From Candidatus Cloacimonas sp. (GTDB taxonomy: Bacteria; Cloacimonadota; Cloacimonadia; Cloacimonadales; Cloacimonadaceae), in assembly GCA_035403355.1 (NCBI GenBank), contig DAONFA010000017.1, positions 1 to 44,551 on the forward strand: 44,551 nt of DNA. Direction: 5' to 3'. Both the position numbers and the translations under genes were made by a program. Below are positions 25,001-34,298 of the stretch, piece by piece. The notes under the pieces are model-generated. The model had not been told where the DNA came from. It saw only the letters and a list, made by a program, of their open reading frames with translations, and did not search any database. Position 1 is the stretch's first letter; each line of letters starts with the position of its first letter.

Positions 25001-26005
25001 ATGTTTTTAATAGATGATTTAATGACCAGAGCTAAAGCTACCGGTGGTAGAATTGTGATGCCGGAAGCAACTGATGCTCGTATGCTTAAGGCAGTTGCCA
25101 AAATTGAAAAAGAGGGTTTGGCAAAAGTAACTCTGCTGGGAAAAAGAGAAATTATATTACAAACCGCTGAAACATTGCAGATAAAGCTTAATGAGGTTAC
25201 TATCATTGATCCTGAAACCTCAGATAATATAACTGCTTTTGCTGAAGCATTTTATACAAGAAGAAAAGATAAAGGCGTTACGCTGTCCGAAGCAAGAGAA
25301 ACTGTTAAAAATCCTCTCTATTTTGGCGCTTCCATGGTTAAACAGGGAATCGTAGATGGAATGGTTGCTGGAGCAGTAAATACTACAGCAGATGTTTTAC
25401 GCGCAGCTTTACAGGTAATAGGTGTGATGTCTGGATTGAAAACTGTTTCCAGTGCATTTATTATGCCGGCACCCAATTTTAGAGGCGAGGGAAGAATTTT
25501 CCTGTTTGCCGATTGTGCCGTTATTCCGAATCCTACTTCAGAACAGCTTGCCGATATAGCAATTAGCACTGCTTTAACCCGTAAAGCAATAATTGGAGAT
25601 GAACCCAAGGTTGCCTTGCTATCTTTTTCCACTTTAGGTAGCGCTAAACATGAAATGGTAGATAAAGTTACTGCTGCAAAAGCTATTTTGGCTGAACGCA
25701 AAGTGGATTTTGATTATGAGGGAGAATTACAGCTGGATTCGGCTATAATTCCTGAAGTGGCAAAACGAAAAGCACCTCAAAGTTCCGTAGCGGGAAATGC
25801 CAATATTCTTATTTTCCCTGATTTACAAGCAGGTAATATCGGTTATAAACTGGTGCAATATTTAGGTGATATCAAAGCCATCGGACCTATAATTCAAGGT
25901 TTGGCGGCTCCGGTTAGTGATTTATCCCGCGGTTGTTCTGCAGAGGATATTGTTAATACAGTTGCTTTCGTTTTGCTTTTGGCAGAACAACAAAAAAGAT
26001 TATAA
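25001..26005 (+). CDS. pta: Phosphate acetyltransferase
   Basis: Interconverts acetyl-CoA and acetyl phosphate, the step before acetate kinase in fermentative ATP formation. The 334-residue protein is the short PTA form. Visible blocks are GRIVMPEATDARMLKA, the MVAGAVNTTADVLRAALQVIG loop, and SSVAGNANILIFPDLQAGNIGYKL with DLSRGCSAEDIVNTV near the end. The latter two fit phosphate acetyltransferase better than butyryltransferase. Acetate kinase is not in the window. RBS GGAATAAG. It lies 9 bases after glyS and 23 bases before the aminotransferase gene. Confidence 0.93.
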   Translation: MFLIDDLMTRAKATGGRIVMPEATDARMLKAVAKIEKEGLAKVTLLGKREIILQTAETLQIKLNEVTIIDPETSDNITAFAEAFYTRRKDKGVTLSEARETVKNPLYFGASMVKQGIVDGMVAGAVNTTADVLRAALQVIGVMSGLKTVSSAFIMPAPNFRGEGRIFLFADCAVIPNPTSEQLADIAISTALTRKAIIGDEPKVALLSFSTLGSAKHEMVDKVTAAKAILAERKVDFDYEGELQLDSAIIPEVAKRKAPQSSVAGNANILIFPDLQAGNIGYKLVQYLGDIKAIGPIIQGLAAPVSDLSRGCSAEDIVNTVAFVLLLAEQQKRL

Positions 26006-26028
26006 AAAAAGATATATGGGAGGTAAAG

Positions 26029-27237
26029 ATGGCTATCAAGCTATCCAACCGCTGTCGTTTAATTAAGCCCTCGCCAACTTTAAGCTTATCTGCCAAGGCA
26101 AAGGAAATGCAAGATGCCGGAATTGATGTTATCAGTTTCAGCGTTGGAGAACCGGATTTTAATACTCCGGATTATATTAAGGCAGCCGCTCATAAAGCTA
26201 TAGATGCCAATTTTACGCGTTATACCAATAATGCCGGAATTATAGAATTAAGACAGGCAATTTGTGAGAAACTGTTACGCGATAACGGATTGCAATATTC
26301 TCCCAAAGAAATTCTGGTTTCCCCGGGAGCAAAAGCATCCATTGTGAATGCGTTAACTGCTGTCTGCGATATTAAGGACCAAGTTTTAATGGCAACTCCC
26401 TATTGGGTTAGCTATCCCTATCAGGTTGCCCTGGCAAATGCAGAACCTGTTTATATTCCTACCCGCGAAGAAGATGGGTATAAAATTCTGCCTGCGGAAT
26501 TAGAAAAAGCAATTACGGAAAATCCCTGTTCCAAAGTTCTAATTATCAATTCTCCCGGCAATCCTACAGGAACAGTTTATACTGAAGCAGAACTTGCCAA
26601 TATAGCTGAGGTCTGCGTGAAACATAATATCCTGGTTATTTCCGATGAGATTTATGAACGCCTGGTTTATGATGAAGTGAAACATATCTCCATCGCCAGT
26701 ATAAATGAAGAAATTAAACAGCGCACAATTGTAATCAACGGAGTTTCTAAAGCTTATGCAATGACGGGCTGGCGTCTTGGTTACGCTGCCGGACCCGCAG
26801 ATATTATTGCAGCCGCAGGAATGGTTCAGGAACATACAACTTCCTGTGTAAATTCTATTACTCAAAGAGCTTGTGTAACTGCTTTAAGAGAAGAGGATGA
26901 TTCCATAGAGCAAATGCGTCTGGAATTTGCCCGCCGCAGAGATTTCCTCTTTGCGGAATTGCAAAAACTGCCTCACATAACTTGCTTTAAACCTCAGGGC
27001 GCTTTTTATATTATGCCGGGAATAAAATGGTATCTGGATAATAATAATCTGAATATTAGAACTTCGGATGATTTCTGTGCTAAATTACTGGACGAGTATT
27101 ATGTAGCTCTGGTATCAGGTAATTCTTTCGGAATGGAAGGAACCGTGCGTTTTTCTTATGCTAACAGTATAGAAAATATCAAAGAAGGAGTTCAGCGCTT
27201 TGCCTCTTTCCTGGCAGAGCTTTCCTCCGGGAGGTAA
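26029..27237 (+). CDS. Class I aminotransferase, aspartate-aminotransferase type
   Basis: A pyridoxal-phosphate enzyme moving amino groups between amino acids and 2-oxo acids. Fold type I motifs are NSPGNPTGTVYT, SDEIYERLVYD and GVSKAYAMTGWRLGYAAGP, with the cofactor lysine at Lys241. The 402-residue length and YTNNAGIIELRQAI segment fit the bacterial AspC-Igamma group. Aspartate is the likeliest substrate, but aromatic or alanine specificity cannot be excluded. RBS GGGAGG. The next small gene starts 3 bases after its stop. Confidence 0.92.
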   Translation: MAIKLSNRCRLIKPSPTLSLSAKAKEMQDAGIDVISFSVGEPDFNTPDYIKAAAHKAIDANFTRYTNNAGIIELRQAICEKLLRDNGLQYSPKEILVSPGAKASIVNALTAVCDIKDQVLMATPYWVSYPYQVALANAEPVYIPTREEDGYKILPAELEKAITENPCSKVLIINSPGNPTGTVYTEAELANIAEVCVKHNILVISDEIYERLVYDEVKHISIASINEEIKQRTIVINGVSKAYAMTGWRLGYAAGPADIIAAAGMVQEHTTSCVNSITQRACVTALREEDDSIEQMRLEFARRRDFLFAELQKLPHITCFKPQGAFYIMPGIKWYLDNNNLNIRTSDDFCAKLLDEYYVALVSGNSFGMEGTVRFSYANSIENIKEGVQRFASFLAELSSGR

Positions 27238-27240
27238 AAT

Positions 27241-27456
27241 ATGGATGATTTCAACGATAAAATGAAAGACCGCTGGCAGGATAAACGAAAGAAGGCATAT
27301 AACTGGCCCAAACTGATTTTGATGGTGCTTGCTTTAATAGCCATTCTGTATCTGATGAATCATCTGGGAAATACCAAAAATGTGGTAACAAACCCGGCTG
27401 CAAGCGTTACCGATACTTTACAGGCAGATACATTACAAATGGAGAAAACACCTTGA
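27241..27456 (+). CDS. Small single-pass membrane protein
   Basis: A 71-residue protein I do not recognise. It has a charged N-terminal segment (KDRWQDKRKK), one hydrophobic helix (about 22-41, WPKLILMVLALIAILYLMNH) and a Thr/Asn/Ala-rich tail likely outside the cytoplasm. A strong GGGAGG box overlaps the previous stop, and the stop TGA overlaps the TTG start of the following kinase gene. Both argue it is real and coupled. Function unknown. Confidence 0.75.
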   Translation: MDDFNDKMKDRWQDKRKKAYNWPKLILMVLALIAILYLMNHLGNTKNVVTNPAASVTDTLQADTLQMEKTP

Positions 27457-28346
27457 GCTTAGTAATAGTTGGTTCTTTAGGATTAGATAATATTTCAACG
27501 CCTGCCGGCGAAGTTCAAAATGCCTTAGGCGGTTCTGCAATTTATGGAGCTTTAGCAGCTTCTTTATTTACCAATACATATATTGTAGGAGTAGTAGGTA
27601 ACGATTTTCCGATTGAGGGTATGAATCTATTACAACAAAAAGGCATAAATCTGGACGGAGTTGAAATAAAAGAAGGCAAAACCTTTCGCTGGAGCGGAAA
27701 ATATACTACTTGGAACAGAGTGGAAACTATATCTACGGAATTAAATGTTTTTGCCGATTTTTCTCCGCATTTGCCTGAAAGCTGTAAAAGCTGCCATAGT
27801 TTACTGCTTGCTAATATTCATCCCGCTTTGCAGTTACAGGTATTAAATCAGGTATCAGGTTATTCTCACCTTGCCTGCGATACGATGAATTTCTGGATAG
27901 AACTATGCCCCAAAGAGATAGAAAAGGTTTTAAACAGGGTAGAAATTGTTTTTATGAATGAGGACGAAATTCGGGATTATACCTCAAAACCGGATATCTA
28001 TTCTGCCGCAAGAGAAGTTCTTGCCGTGGGTCCCAAGTGGGTAATCGTAAAAAGAGGTGAATACGGTTCCGTAGCTATTTCCGCGAATGATCTGTTTTTC
28101 GCACCTGCCTATCCGGTTGAAAATGTTAAAGATCCTACCGGAGCAGGAGATAGCTTTGCCGGAGCTTTTATGGGTTATTTAGCAGACCACGATTTGCTAA
28201 ATCATTCTATTATCAAGGAAGCTATTCTTTATGGAACAGTTATGGCGGCTAAGAATGTCTCCAATTTCAGCATTCAGGGTTTAACGGATATAGCAAAATA
28301 CGAATTAGATTCCTACAAGGAAAACTTGATTAAATGGACATCCTGA
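27453..28346 (+). CDS. PfkB-family sugar/nucleoside kinase
   Basis: A 297-residue ribokinase-fold kinase. The N-terminal block is LGLDNISTPAGEVQNALGGSAIYGA. The catalytic signature is DPTGAGDSFAGAF (residues 227-239, catalytic base Asp233). The start is TTG at 27453, overlapping the previous TGA. The acceptor is unknown: the family covers ribose, fructose, adenosine and others. Its last 13 bases overlap purM, which gives weak support for a nucleoside or ribose role. Confidence 0.88.
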   Translation: MSLVIVGSLGLDNISTPAGEVQNALGGSAIYGALAASLFTNTYIVGVVGNDFPIEGMNLLQQKGINLDGVEIKEGKTFRWSGKYTTWNRVETISTELNVFADFSPHLPESCKSCHSLLLANIHPALQLQVLNQVSGYSHLACDTMNFWIELCPKEIEKVLNRVEIVFMNEDEIRDYTSKPDIYSAAREVLAVGPKWVIVKRGEYGSVAISANDLFFAPAYPVENVKDPTGAGDSFAGAFMGYLADHDLLNHSIIKEAILYGTVMAAKNVSNFSIQGLTDIAKYELDSYKENLIKWTS

Positions 28347-29371
28347 AAAATAGTATGGATTATTGTAACGCCGGAGTTAATATTGCTGCAGGTGAAGCAG
28401 CGGTTAAAGCAATTAAAAATAAAGTCCGCTCTACCTATAATACAAATGTTCTAAGTGAAATAGGTAGCTTTGGCGGATTGTATAAAATAGATAAACAAAG
28501 CTGGCAAAATCCTGTGCTCGTTTCCAGCACGGATGGCGTGGGCACAAAACTTTTAGTTGCTATAATGGCAAATGAATATCACTCTATTGGGCAAGACCTG
28601 GTAAATCACTGTGTAAATGATATCTTAGTCCAAGGGGCTAAACCCCAATTTTTTCTGGATTATATAAGCGTGGGTAAATTGGAACCGGCTATCGTGGAAA
28701 TAATAATTAAGGGGATGATTGTTGCCTGCAAACAAAATTCTTGTGCTTTGATCGGAGGTGAGATGGCAGAAATGCCCGATCTCTATAAAGACAGGGAATT
28801 TGATTTGGCAGGAACGATTGTAGGAATTGTTGAACAGGAACAAATCCTTCCCCGTTCTAAAATTAAACCTGGAGACCAGCTTATCTCTTTGCCCAGCAGT
28901 GGATTGCATACAAATGGTTATTCCCTGGCTCGGAAGATTATTTTTACTCAACAAAAACTATCCTTAGAGAGCTACCTGACCGAATGTCAAGCTACAATAG
29001 GAGAACTTCTGTTAAGCATTCATCGCAGTTATTTTCCCCTGCTGGAAAGCTATCTGACCAGTCCCGATTTGAAGGGCTTAGCTCACATTACCGGAGGTGG
29101 AATTGCCGGTAATTTGAAAAGAATTCTTCCGGAAAATATCGGTGCCCGCATAACTCTTAAAAAAGAGGATATTCCCCCTTTCTTTCACTGGTTGCAACAT
29201 ACTGGAAAGCTTTCCGATGCCACAATGAGAGAAACATTTAATTTGGGAACCGGAATGCTCTGCGTAGTAGAGAACAGCTCTATTGACAAATACTTAACAA
29301 TAAAGGGAGCAAGATGGGTCGGCGAAATAGTAGCCCGGAACCAGCTAATAGACAAAGTAGAATTTATTTAA
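28334..29371 (+). CDS. purM: Phosphoribosylformylglycinamidine cyclo-ligase (AIR synthetase)
   Basis: Fifth step of purine synthesis: ATP-dependent ring closure of FGAM to AIR. The 345-residue protein has the family blocks STDGVGTKLLVA, GQDLVNHCVNDILVQGAKPQFFLDYI, GGEMAEMPDLY, SSGLHTNGYSLARK, HITGGGIAGNLKRILP and FNLGTGM. The ATG lies within the end of the PfkB-family gene (13-base overlap), with AAGGAAAAC upstream. It is the last gene of the ptsN-to-purM run; no clear terminator is seen in the following 200 bases. Confidence 0.96.
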   Translation: MDILKNSMDYCNAGVNIAAGEAAVKAIKNKVRSTYNTNVLSEIGSFGGLYKIDKQSWQNPVLVSSTDGVGTKLLVAIMANEYHSIGQDLVNHCVNDILVQGAKPQFFLDYISVGKLEPAIVEIIIKGMIVACKQNSCALIGGEMAEMPDLYKDREFDLAGTIVGIVEQEQILPRSKIKPGDQLISLPSSGLHTNGYSLARKIIFTQQKLSLESYLTECQATIGELLLSIHRSYFPLLESYLTSPDLKGLAHITGGGIAGNLKRILPENIGARITLKKEDIPPFFHWLQHTGKLSDATMRETFNLGTGMLCVVENSSIDKYLTIKGARWVGEIVARNQLIDKVEFI

Positions 29372-29434
29372 TGAAGCTTGGACAGGAGTTTTTTAGAAGA
29401 TGTTTCTCCTTGCCAAAAAGGAAATTTGGATTAA

Positions 29435-29551
29435 ATTATAAAAAAACCTCTTGACTATTTTCTCAATATCAGAAACAAGAGTTTTGATATAGATACTATA
29501 GCGGAAGAAAAGTTGCAAGCTGCTTGGGATTTAATAAGAAATAAAGAATAA
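29435..29551 (+). pseudogene. Possible remnant of a coding sequence
   Basis: A stop-free stretch of 38 codons with protein-like composition, ending in AEEKLQAAWDLIRNKE and a TAA, but with no ATG, GTG or TTG start and no ribosome binding site. It lies between purM and the TonB-dependent receptor gene. It could be the end of a decayed gene. Chance is not excluded at this length. Confidence 0.3.
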
Positions 29552-29577
29552 AACCCGAAAAAAAAGGGAGGTCTTCG

Positions 29578-32500
29578 ATGCGAAGAAATGCATTGATCCT
29601 GCTAATAATATTGCTTGTGGTTACAGTATTTTTAGAAGCTGCCACTACAGGAAAACTTGCTGTGCGCGTGCGCGATAATTCAGGCCGTCCATTGGAATTT
29701 GTCAATATCGTGGTATCGCAAGGAAATCAGCGTATTACCGGTAGTCAAACAAACGCTAAAGGAACGGCTATCATTATAAATATACCCCCTGGCTTATATA
29801 CGGTTAAATTTTCCCTAATCGGTTATGACACTGTGGTTTATAGTGATGTTAAAATTATTGTGGATCAAACTACTACTTTAGCCCCCACCTTAAATAAAAG
29901 CGGATTTGAAATGAAAGCCGTAACGGTTACCGCTACAGAAGATAAGGTAGATAAAAACCGTATTGGCAGTGCCCGCAACATAGAAATGAATATCATTACC
30001 GATGCTGCTGTTTCAGATGTTTCCGATATCGTAGCTCTGCAAGCCGGGGTTACTAATATAGGCGGTGAACTCCATATTCGGGGAGGGCGCACAAATGAAG
30101 TTAATTTTACCGTTGATGGAATGAGCGTTTCCGATCCGGTAGATGGCGGAGCCACTTTACAGGTAGATACTGACGCCATTAAAGATATGAAAATTATGAC
30201 CGGCGGTTTTCCTGCAGAATATGGCAATGCCCAATCGGGTGTTATAAATATCGTTACTAAGGATGGAGACCCTTACTTTTCGGGAAAAGTAGAATATAAT
30301 ACCGACCATCTGATTTGGGAAGGACGCAATTCTGATGTCTTGAAAGTAGCTATCGGGGGTCCTGTAGTCCCTTTTGGTTCGCAAGCATTAAAAGAAAAAT
30401 TCACCTTTTATTTGAATGGCGCTGGAGAATGGCTGGATGGCAGGTTGAAAGATTACTATATCAGTGACCCCAACAGTGATTTTTCTTTTAACGGCAGGTC
30501 TTTAATTGATGCCGACTATCCTGTTTACGATCCTTATGCCGGAAGAGATAATATTTTGGGTATTGATATTGGCAACCGCAATTTCAATTCCTACAATGTA
30601 AACCTGAAAACAAAATATGCTATAAAACCGGGACAGGTAACAACTTTTGCTGTTCGGGGTGATAGAAGTTTGAACAATCCCTTCAATGAATATGCAGGTG
30701 AAAACAGATGGCGTTATGCATTACAGCATTTTAAGGAAGATGAAACAAATCAGCGCCAGTATATTGGTACTTATGACTATGTAATAAACGATAAAATGAA
30801 TGTGAAGGTTAAAGCCAGCTATTATCAGAAAGATATTTATGAAGGACCCAAAGGCATAGACCGTGATTCTTATATGTTTATGACTATTGATCCTAATAAT
30901 ATCCCTTCTGATTATGCTCAAAGAGTTGCTTTGGGAGATTATGGTTATTCCAGCATTGATGCTAATGAGGATGGTATTTATGATTATGGCTTTTTACCTT
31001 CGGACTACTGGGAATATCGTTTGGAAAGCGTTGTAGAGCCAAGACCAATACCCGGTTATCTTCCTCCCGGAACCCTTTATACCAAATTTATTGATGATAA
31101 TACAAAAACCATCAGCAGCCGGGCAGATTTTGAATGGCAAATAAATGAAACCCACATGGCAAAGACCGGATTAGAGATTATTAAACATAACATTAAGAAA
31201 AATCAATTGGAGAATTTTCTCTCGGTTGACGAAAAACGACGCGTCAAGTATTTAAACAGTATCTACGATATAAAAACCTTTGATTTGGCTAACTATGTTG
31301 ATGCAAATCAAGATCAATATCTGGATGATGAATATGTTCCTGAGGGTGTGTATGCAATTTATTCTACTGAAACAGTTCCTACTTCCGTATCGGATTTAGT
31401 GCCTGTATATAAACCCCAGGATTATTATGCTGCAGCAAAAGCAGCTGCCGGAAAGCGGGACGGTTATAAAGCTGAACCCTGGCAAATGGCATATTATTTG
31501 CAGGATCAGATGGAATGGGAAGGAATGATCGTGAATGCCGGCTTGCGTTTTGATTTATGGTATTTAGGGACAAAATATTATGTGGCTCAGGATGACGGTA
31601 GCTATGATTTACGCGAATTTGATAAAAGTGATCTGTGGCAATTGATGATTTCTCCGCGGTTAGGTGTTTCGCATCCTATCACGGATAAAGATGTGCTGCG
31701 TTTCGCTTATAACTATCAGAATCAATTGCCTCAAATGAAATATATATTTACCAGTAAAACCCCTGAAGATGCTTATGGTGCGGAATCAACAATCAGTGTA
31801 GGTAATCCCAATTTGGAACCGCAAATAACGGTTACTTACGAAGTAGGGTTTTCCCACCAGATAAGTGATGATTATGTTCTGGATTTGACTGCCTATTACA
31901 AAAACTTGTATAACTATGTAAATACAAAGAAAGAACGCGATGAAATTGAACAAACGGTTTACTGGTATAAATATTACTCCGATGATTATGGCTCTGCCCG
32001 GGGAATTGATATGCAGATTGAAAAATTACTCTCCAATTTCAATACCTGGTCTTTTGCTTATTCTTTGGCTTGGGCACAAGGTAACAGCTCTGCAACGATT
32101 ATTCAGGATGAAACAACTAATCTGCGGGAATTTCCTTTGGATTGGGATGTAAGGCATAACATCAGTGCCAGTTATACATTCCGAATTGCACCTGGAGAAG
32201 AGTATTTTATTCCTTTTACAGATTTCATTCTACCTTTGGATGATATTAGTTTCAATATCAATTGGTCTTATGCCTCCGGAACCCCCTATACTCCTCAAAA
32301 TCCTGATTCAGGCCACGATTTGGATACTAACAGCAAAAGAATGGATAGCACTCAACAAACGAATCTGAAGATAACCAAAGGTTTTATCCTGTCTAATAAA
32401 ATGAATATTAAGATTTTTGCAGAAGTAGAAAACCTGTTTAAAAATAAGAATGTGATAGATGTTTACCAAAAGACGGGATCTTATTGGTGGAATGGTGATC

Positions 32501-32631
32501 AAATAGAAGAAACGAACCTTCCGGGTTATGTTTATCCCGAGGTCTATTATACTCACTATCTTGCCAGTGATAATCCACTATTTTATAATGATTTCCGGGG
32601 AGTGACCCTCGGTATTTCATTTAACTTCTAA
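29578..32631 (+). CDS. TonB-dependent outer-membrane receptor
   Basis: A 1017-residue gated outer-membrane barrel. The signal peptide is at about 1-21. A carboxypeptidase-regulatory-like N-terminal domain covers about 24-110 (LAVRVRDNSGRPLEFVNIVV), as in SusC-type receptors. A TonB-box-like KAVTVTATE lies near 114, and the plug covers about 125-230 (GELHIRGGRTNEVNFTVDGM, FPAEYGNAQSGVINIVTK). The barrel runs to a C-terminal GISFNF. AAAGGGAGG precedes the ATG. No SusD-like lipoprotein follows; ExbB, two ExbD and TonB do, so the receptor has its own energising complex. The ligand is unknown. Confidence 0.93.
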   Translation: MRRNALILLIILLVVTVFLEAATTGKLAVRVRDNSGRPLEFVNIVVSQGNQRITGSQTNAKGTAIIINIPPGLYTVKFSLIGYDTVVYSDVKIIVDQTTTLAPTLNKSGFEMKAVTVTATEDKVDKNRIGSARNIEMNIITDAAVSDVSDIVALQAGVTNIGGELHIRGGRTNEVNFTVDGMSVSDPVDGGATLQVDTDAIKDMKIMTGGFPAEYGNAQSGVINIVTKDGDPYFSGKVEYNTDHLIWEGRNSDVLKVAIGGPVVPFGSQALKEKFTFYLNGAGEWLDGRLKDYYISDPNSDFSFNGRSLIDADYPVYDPYAGRDNILGIDIGNRNFNSYNVNLKTKYAIKPGQVTTFAVRGDRSLNNPFNEYAGENRWRYALQHFKEDETNQRQYIGTYDYVINDKMNVKVKASYYQKDIYEGPKGIDRDSYMFMTIDPNNIPSDYAQRVALGDYGYSSIDANEDGIYDYGFLPSDYWEYRLESVVEPRPIPGYLPPGTLYTKFIDDNTKTISSRADFEWQINETHMAKTGLEIIKHNIKKNQLENFLSVDEKRRVKYLNSIYDIKTFDLANYVDANQDQYLDDEYVPEGVYAIYSTETVPTSVSDLVPVYKPQDYYAAAKAAAGKRDGYKAEPWQMAYYLQDQMEWEGMIVNAGLRFDLWYLGTKYYVAQDDGSYDLREFDKSDLWQLMISPRLGVSHPITDKDVLRFAYNYQNQLPQMKYIFTSKTPEDAYGAESTISVGNPNLEPQITVTYEVGFSHQISDDYVLDLTAYYKNLYNYVNTKKERDEIEQTVYWYKYYSDDYGSARGIDMQIEKLLSNFNTWSFAYSLAWAQGNSSATIIQDETTNLREFPLDWDVRHNISASYTFRIAPGEEYFIPFTDFILPLDDISFNINWSYASGTPYTPQNPDSGHDLDTNSKRMDSTQQTNLKITKGFILSNKMNIKIFAEVENLFKNKNVIDVYQKTGSYWWNGDQIEETNLPGYVYPEVYYTHYLASDNPLFYNDFRGVTLGISFNF

Positions 32632-32657
32632 ATTATTCCAAGGAGGAATTAATAAAA

Positions 32658-33419
32658 ATGAGAAAATTCATCGGAACAATGCTGCTGATAGTGATGATGA
32701 CCTTTTTCTGTGCAAGTATTGCTTATGCACAGGAAAGCGCTGCTACTGCTAACAAAGGTGGTGGCTTACAGAATTTTGCAGAGCTGGTATTTGGCAGCGG
32801 ATTAGTAAAATGGTTCAAAGATGGTGGCTGGGCTATGTGGCCAGTTCTCTTCCTGGCAGTATATGGTTTAGCATATATTATCTGGAAGTTTATTGCCCTG
32901 CTCAATGGTAAAATAAACTTAAATGCTTTCCTTAATAAGGTTGTTCCCTTAATTAAAGAGAAGAAATTTGATGAAGCAAGACAAATTGCCAAGAATACAA
33001 GAGGACCTGTAGCTGCCATTATTTATGCTGGTCTGGAAAAAGTTGATAAAGGGCTTGGTGCCGTGAATGAGGCAATTGAGAATGCTTCAATGATAGAAAT
33101 GAGTTATCTGGAAAAGGGATTCATTGAATTATCATCTTCCATAACTTTAGCTCCAATGTTAGGATTTTTAGGAACCGTTGCGGGAATGATTACTGCTTTT
33201 GATTCCATTGCTGCTGCCAGAGCAGTTGATGCTACCATTGTGGCTACAGGTATCAAAATTGCTTTAATCACTACAGAAGCCGGATTGATTGTAGCTATTC
33301 CGGTGCAGTTTTTTAATAATGTCTTTATGACGATGGTAGATGGTTTAATAATAGATATGCAGAGAGCTTCAGAGAAATTAACTGAAGTTTTATCTGAAAG
33401 CTTAGGTATCGCAAGATGA
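32658..33419 (+). CDS. exbB: ExbB/TolQ/MotA-family proton channel subunit
   Basis: Inner-membrane subunit that couples proton flow to TonB. The 253-residue protein has an N-terminal signal-like helix (about 5-24) and an Ala/Gly-rich linker. Next come a helix GGWAMWPVLFLAVYGLAYII (about 55-75), a cytoplasmic segment, and the two conserved helices containing LAPMLGFLGTVAGMITAF and IKIALITTEAGLIVAIPVQ. The ribosome site AGGAGGAATT is strong. Its end overlaps exbD by 4 bases (ATGA). Confidence 0.93.
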   Translation: MRKFIGTMLLIVMMTFFCASIAYAQESAATANKGGGLQNFAELVFGSGLVKWFKDGGWAMWPVLFLAVYGLAYIIWKFIALLNGKINLNAFLNKVVPLIKEKKFDEARQIAKNTRGPVAAIIYAGLEKVDKGLGAVNEAIENASMIEMSYLEKGFIELSSSITLAPMLGFLGTVAGMITAFDSIAAARAVDATIVATGIKIALITTEAGLIVAIPVQFFNNVFMTMVDGLIIDMQRASEKLTEVLSESLGIAR

Positions 33420-33841
33420 AAATCTCCCGGAAGAGGAAATATAAGGCAACAATACCAACTTCCTCCACTGGTGATATTGCCTTTTTGCTAATCATCTTCT
33501 TTATGTCCACTACCAGGTTTGATATAAAAGAAGGTATAAAACTGGTTCTACCTCAAGCAGCTGAAGCACAGGAAGGAAAAACTCAAACCCTTACTCTAAC
33601 CGAAAAAGAAATGACTCGTTTCCAGATTCTTCCCGATGGCAAAATCGCTATTAATAGAGAGGAGCCCAGAGATATAGCCAATGAAGAATTGGATGTGATT
33701 ATTCAGAAGAAAGTAAATATCAATCCCGATATGATCTTCAAGGTTATAACCGATAGAGAATCAAAATACAACGATATGATTAGAGTAATTGATCGCCTTA
33801 AAGCTGCTAAGATAGAAAAGATTTCTCTATCCACAAGTTAG
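33416..33841 (+). CDS. exbD: ExbD/TolR-family biopolymer transport protein (first)
   Basis: A 141-residue protein with a short cytoplasmic start, one membrane helix (about 18-35, STGDIAFLLIIFFMST) carrying the proton-responsive Asp, and a periplasmic domain ending KAAKIEKISLSTS. It is coupled to exbB by a 4-base overlap. It is one of two ExbD genes side by side; in other FCB bacteria paired ExbD genes are known, but why two are needed is not settled. Confidence 0.92.
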   Translation: MKISRKRKYKATIPTSSTGDIAFLLIIFFMSTTRFDIKEGIKLVLPQAAEAQEGKTQTLTLTEKEMTRFQILPDGKIAINREEPRDIANEELDVIIQKKVNINPDMIFKVITDRESKYNDMIRVIDRLKAAKIEKISLSTS

Positions 33842-33849
33842 GAGATATT

Positions 33850-34287
33850 ATGGCTAAATTTAGTGGAAAAAAAAGACGCGATGTTGCCATTCCGCAAGCA
33901 TCCACTTCCGATATTGCCTTCCTCCTGTTGCTGTTTTTTATGGTAACTACGGTTTTTGTGCAGGAAAAAAAGTTTTGGGTAGAACGCGACCGTTGGCCCT
34001 TAGCAGAAAGTATTGAACGCATTCCGCGTAATCATACCAGCACTATCTATATTATGCGGGATGAAACAATTCTTCTGGATGATATACCTACCCGCATTGA
34101 GAGCTCTGAAGATGTTTTCGTTTCTCAAACTCTTATCAGGAAAAAAGCGGAAGATTCGGAACTGATTGTTTGTTTTAGAACCGACCGCGATACAAAATAT
34201 GGAGTAATTTCAGATGTAATCCGACAACTTCAGGATGCTAACGCTCTTGTAGTTGCCTTTGAATCTCAACCGTTACTGAAGAAATAA
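33850..34287 (+). CDS. exbD: ExbD/TolR-family biopolymer transport protein (second)
   Basis: A 145-residue paralogue of the preceding protein. It has a basic start, the helix STSDIAFLLLLFFMVTTVFV with the conserved Asp, and a periplasmic domain with an FRTDRDTKYGVISDVIRQLQDA segment aligned to the same region of the first copy. Outside the helix the two are quite different, so they may have distinct roles in one complex. RBS GGAG lies just before the ATG. Confidence 0.9.
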   Translation: MAKFSGKKRRDVAIPQASTSDIAFLLLLFFMVTTVFVQEKKFWVERDRWPLAESIERIPRNHTSTIYIMRDETILLDDIPTRIESSEDVFVSQTLIRKKAEDSELIVCFRTDRDTKYGVISDVIRQLQDANALVVAFESQPLLKK

Positions 34288-34298
34288 AGGGGGATACA

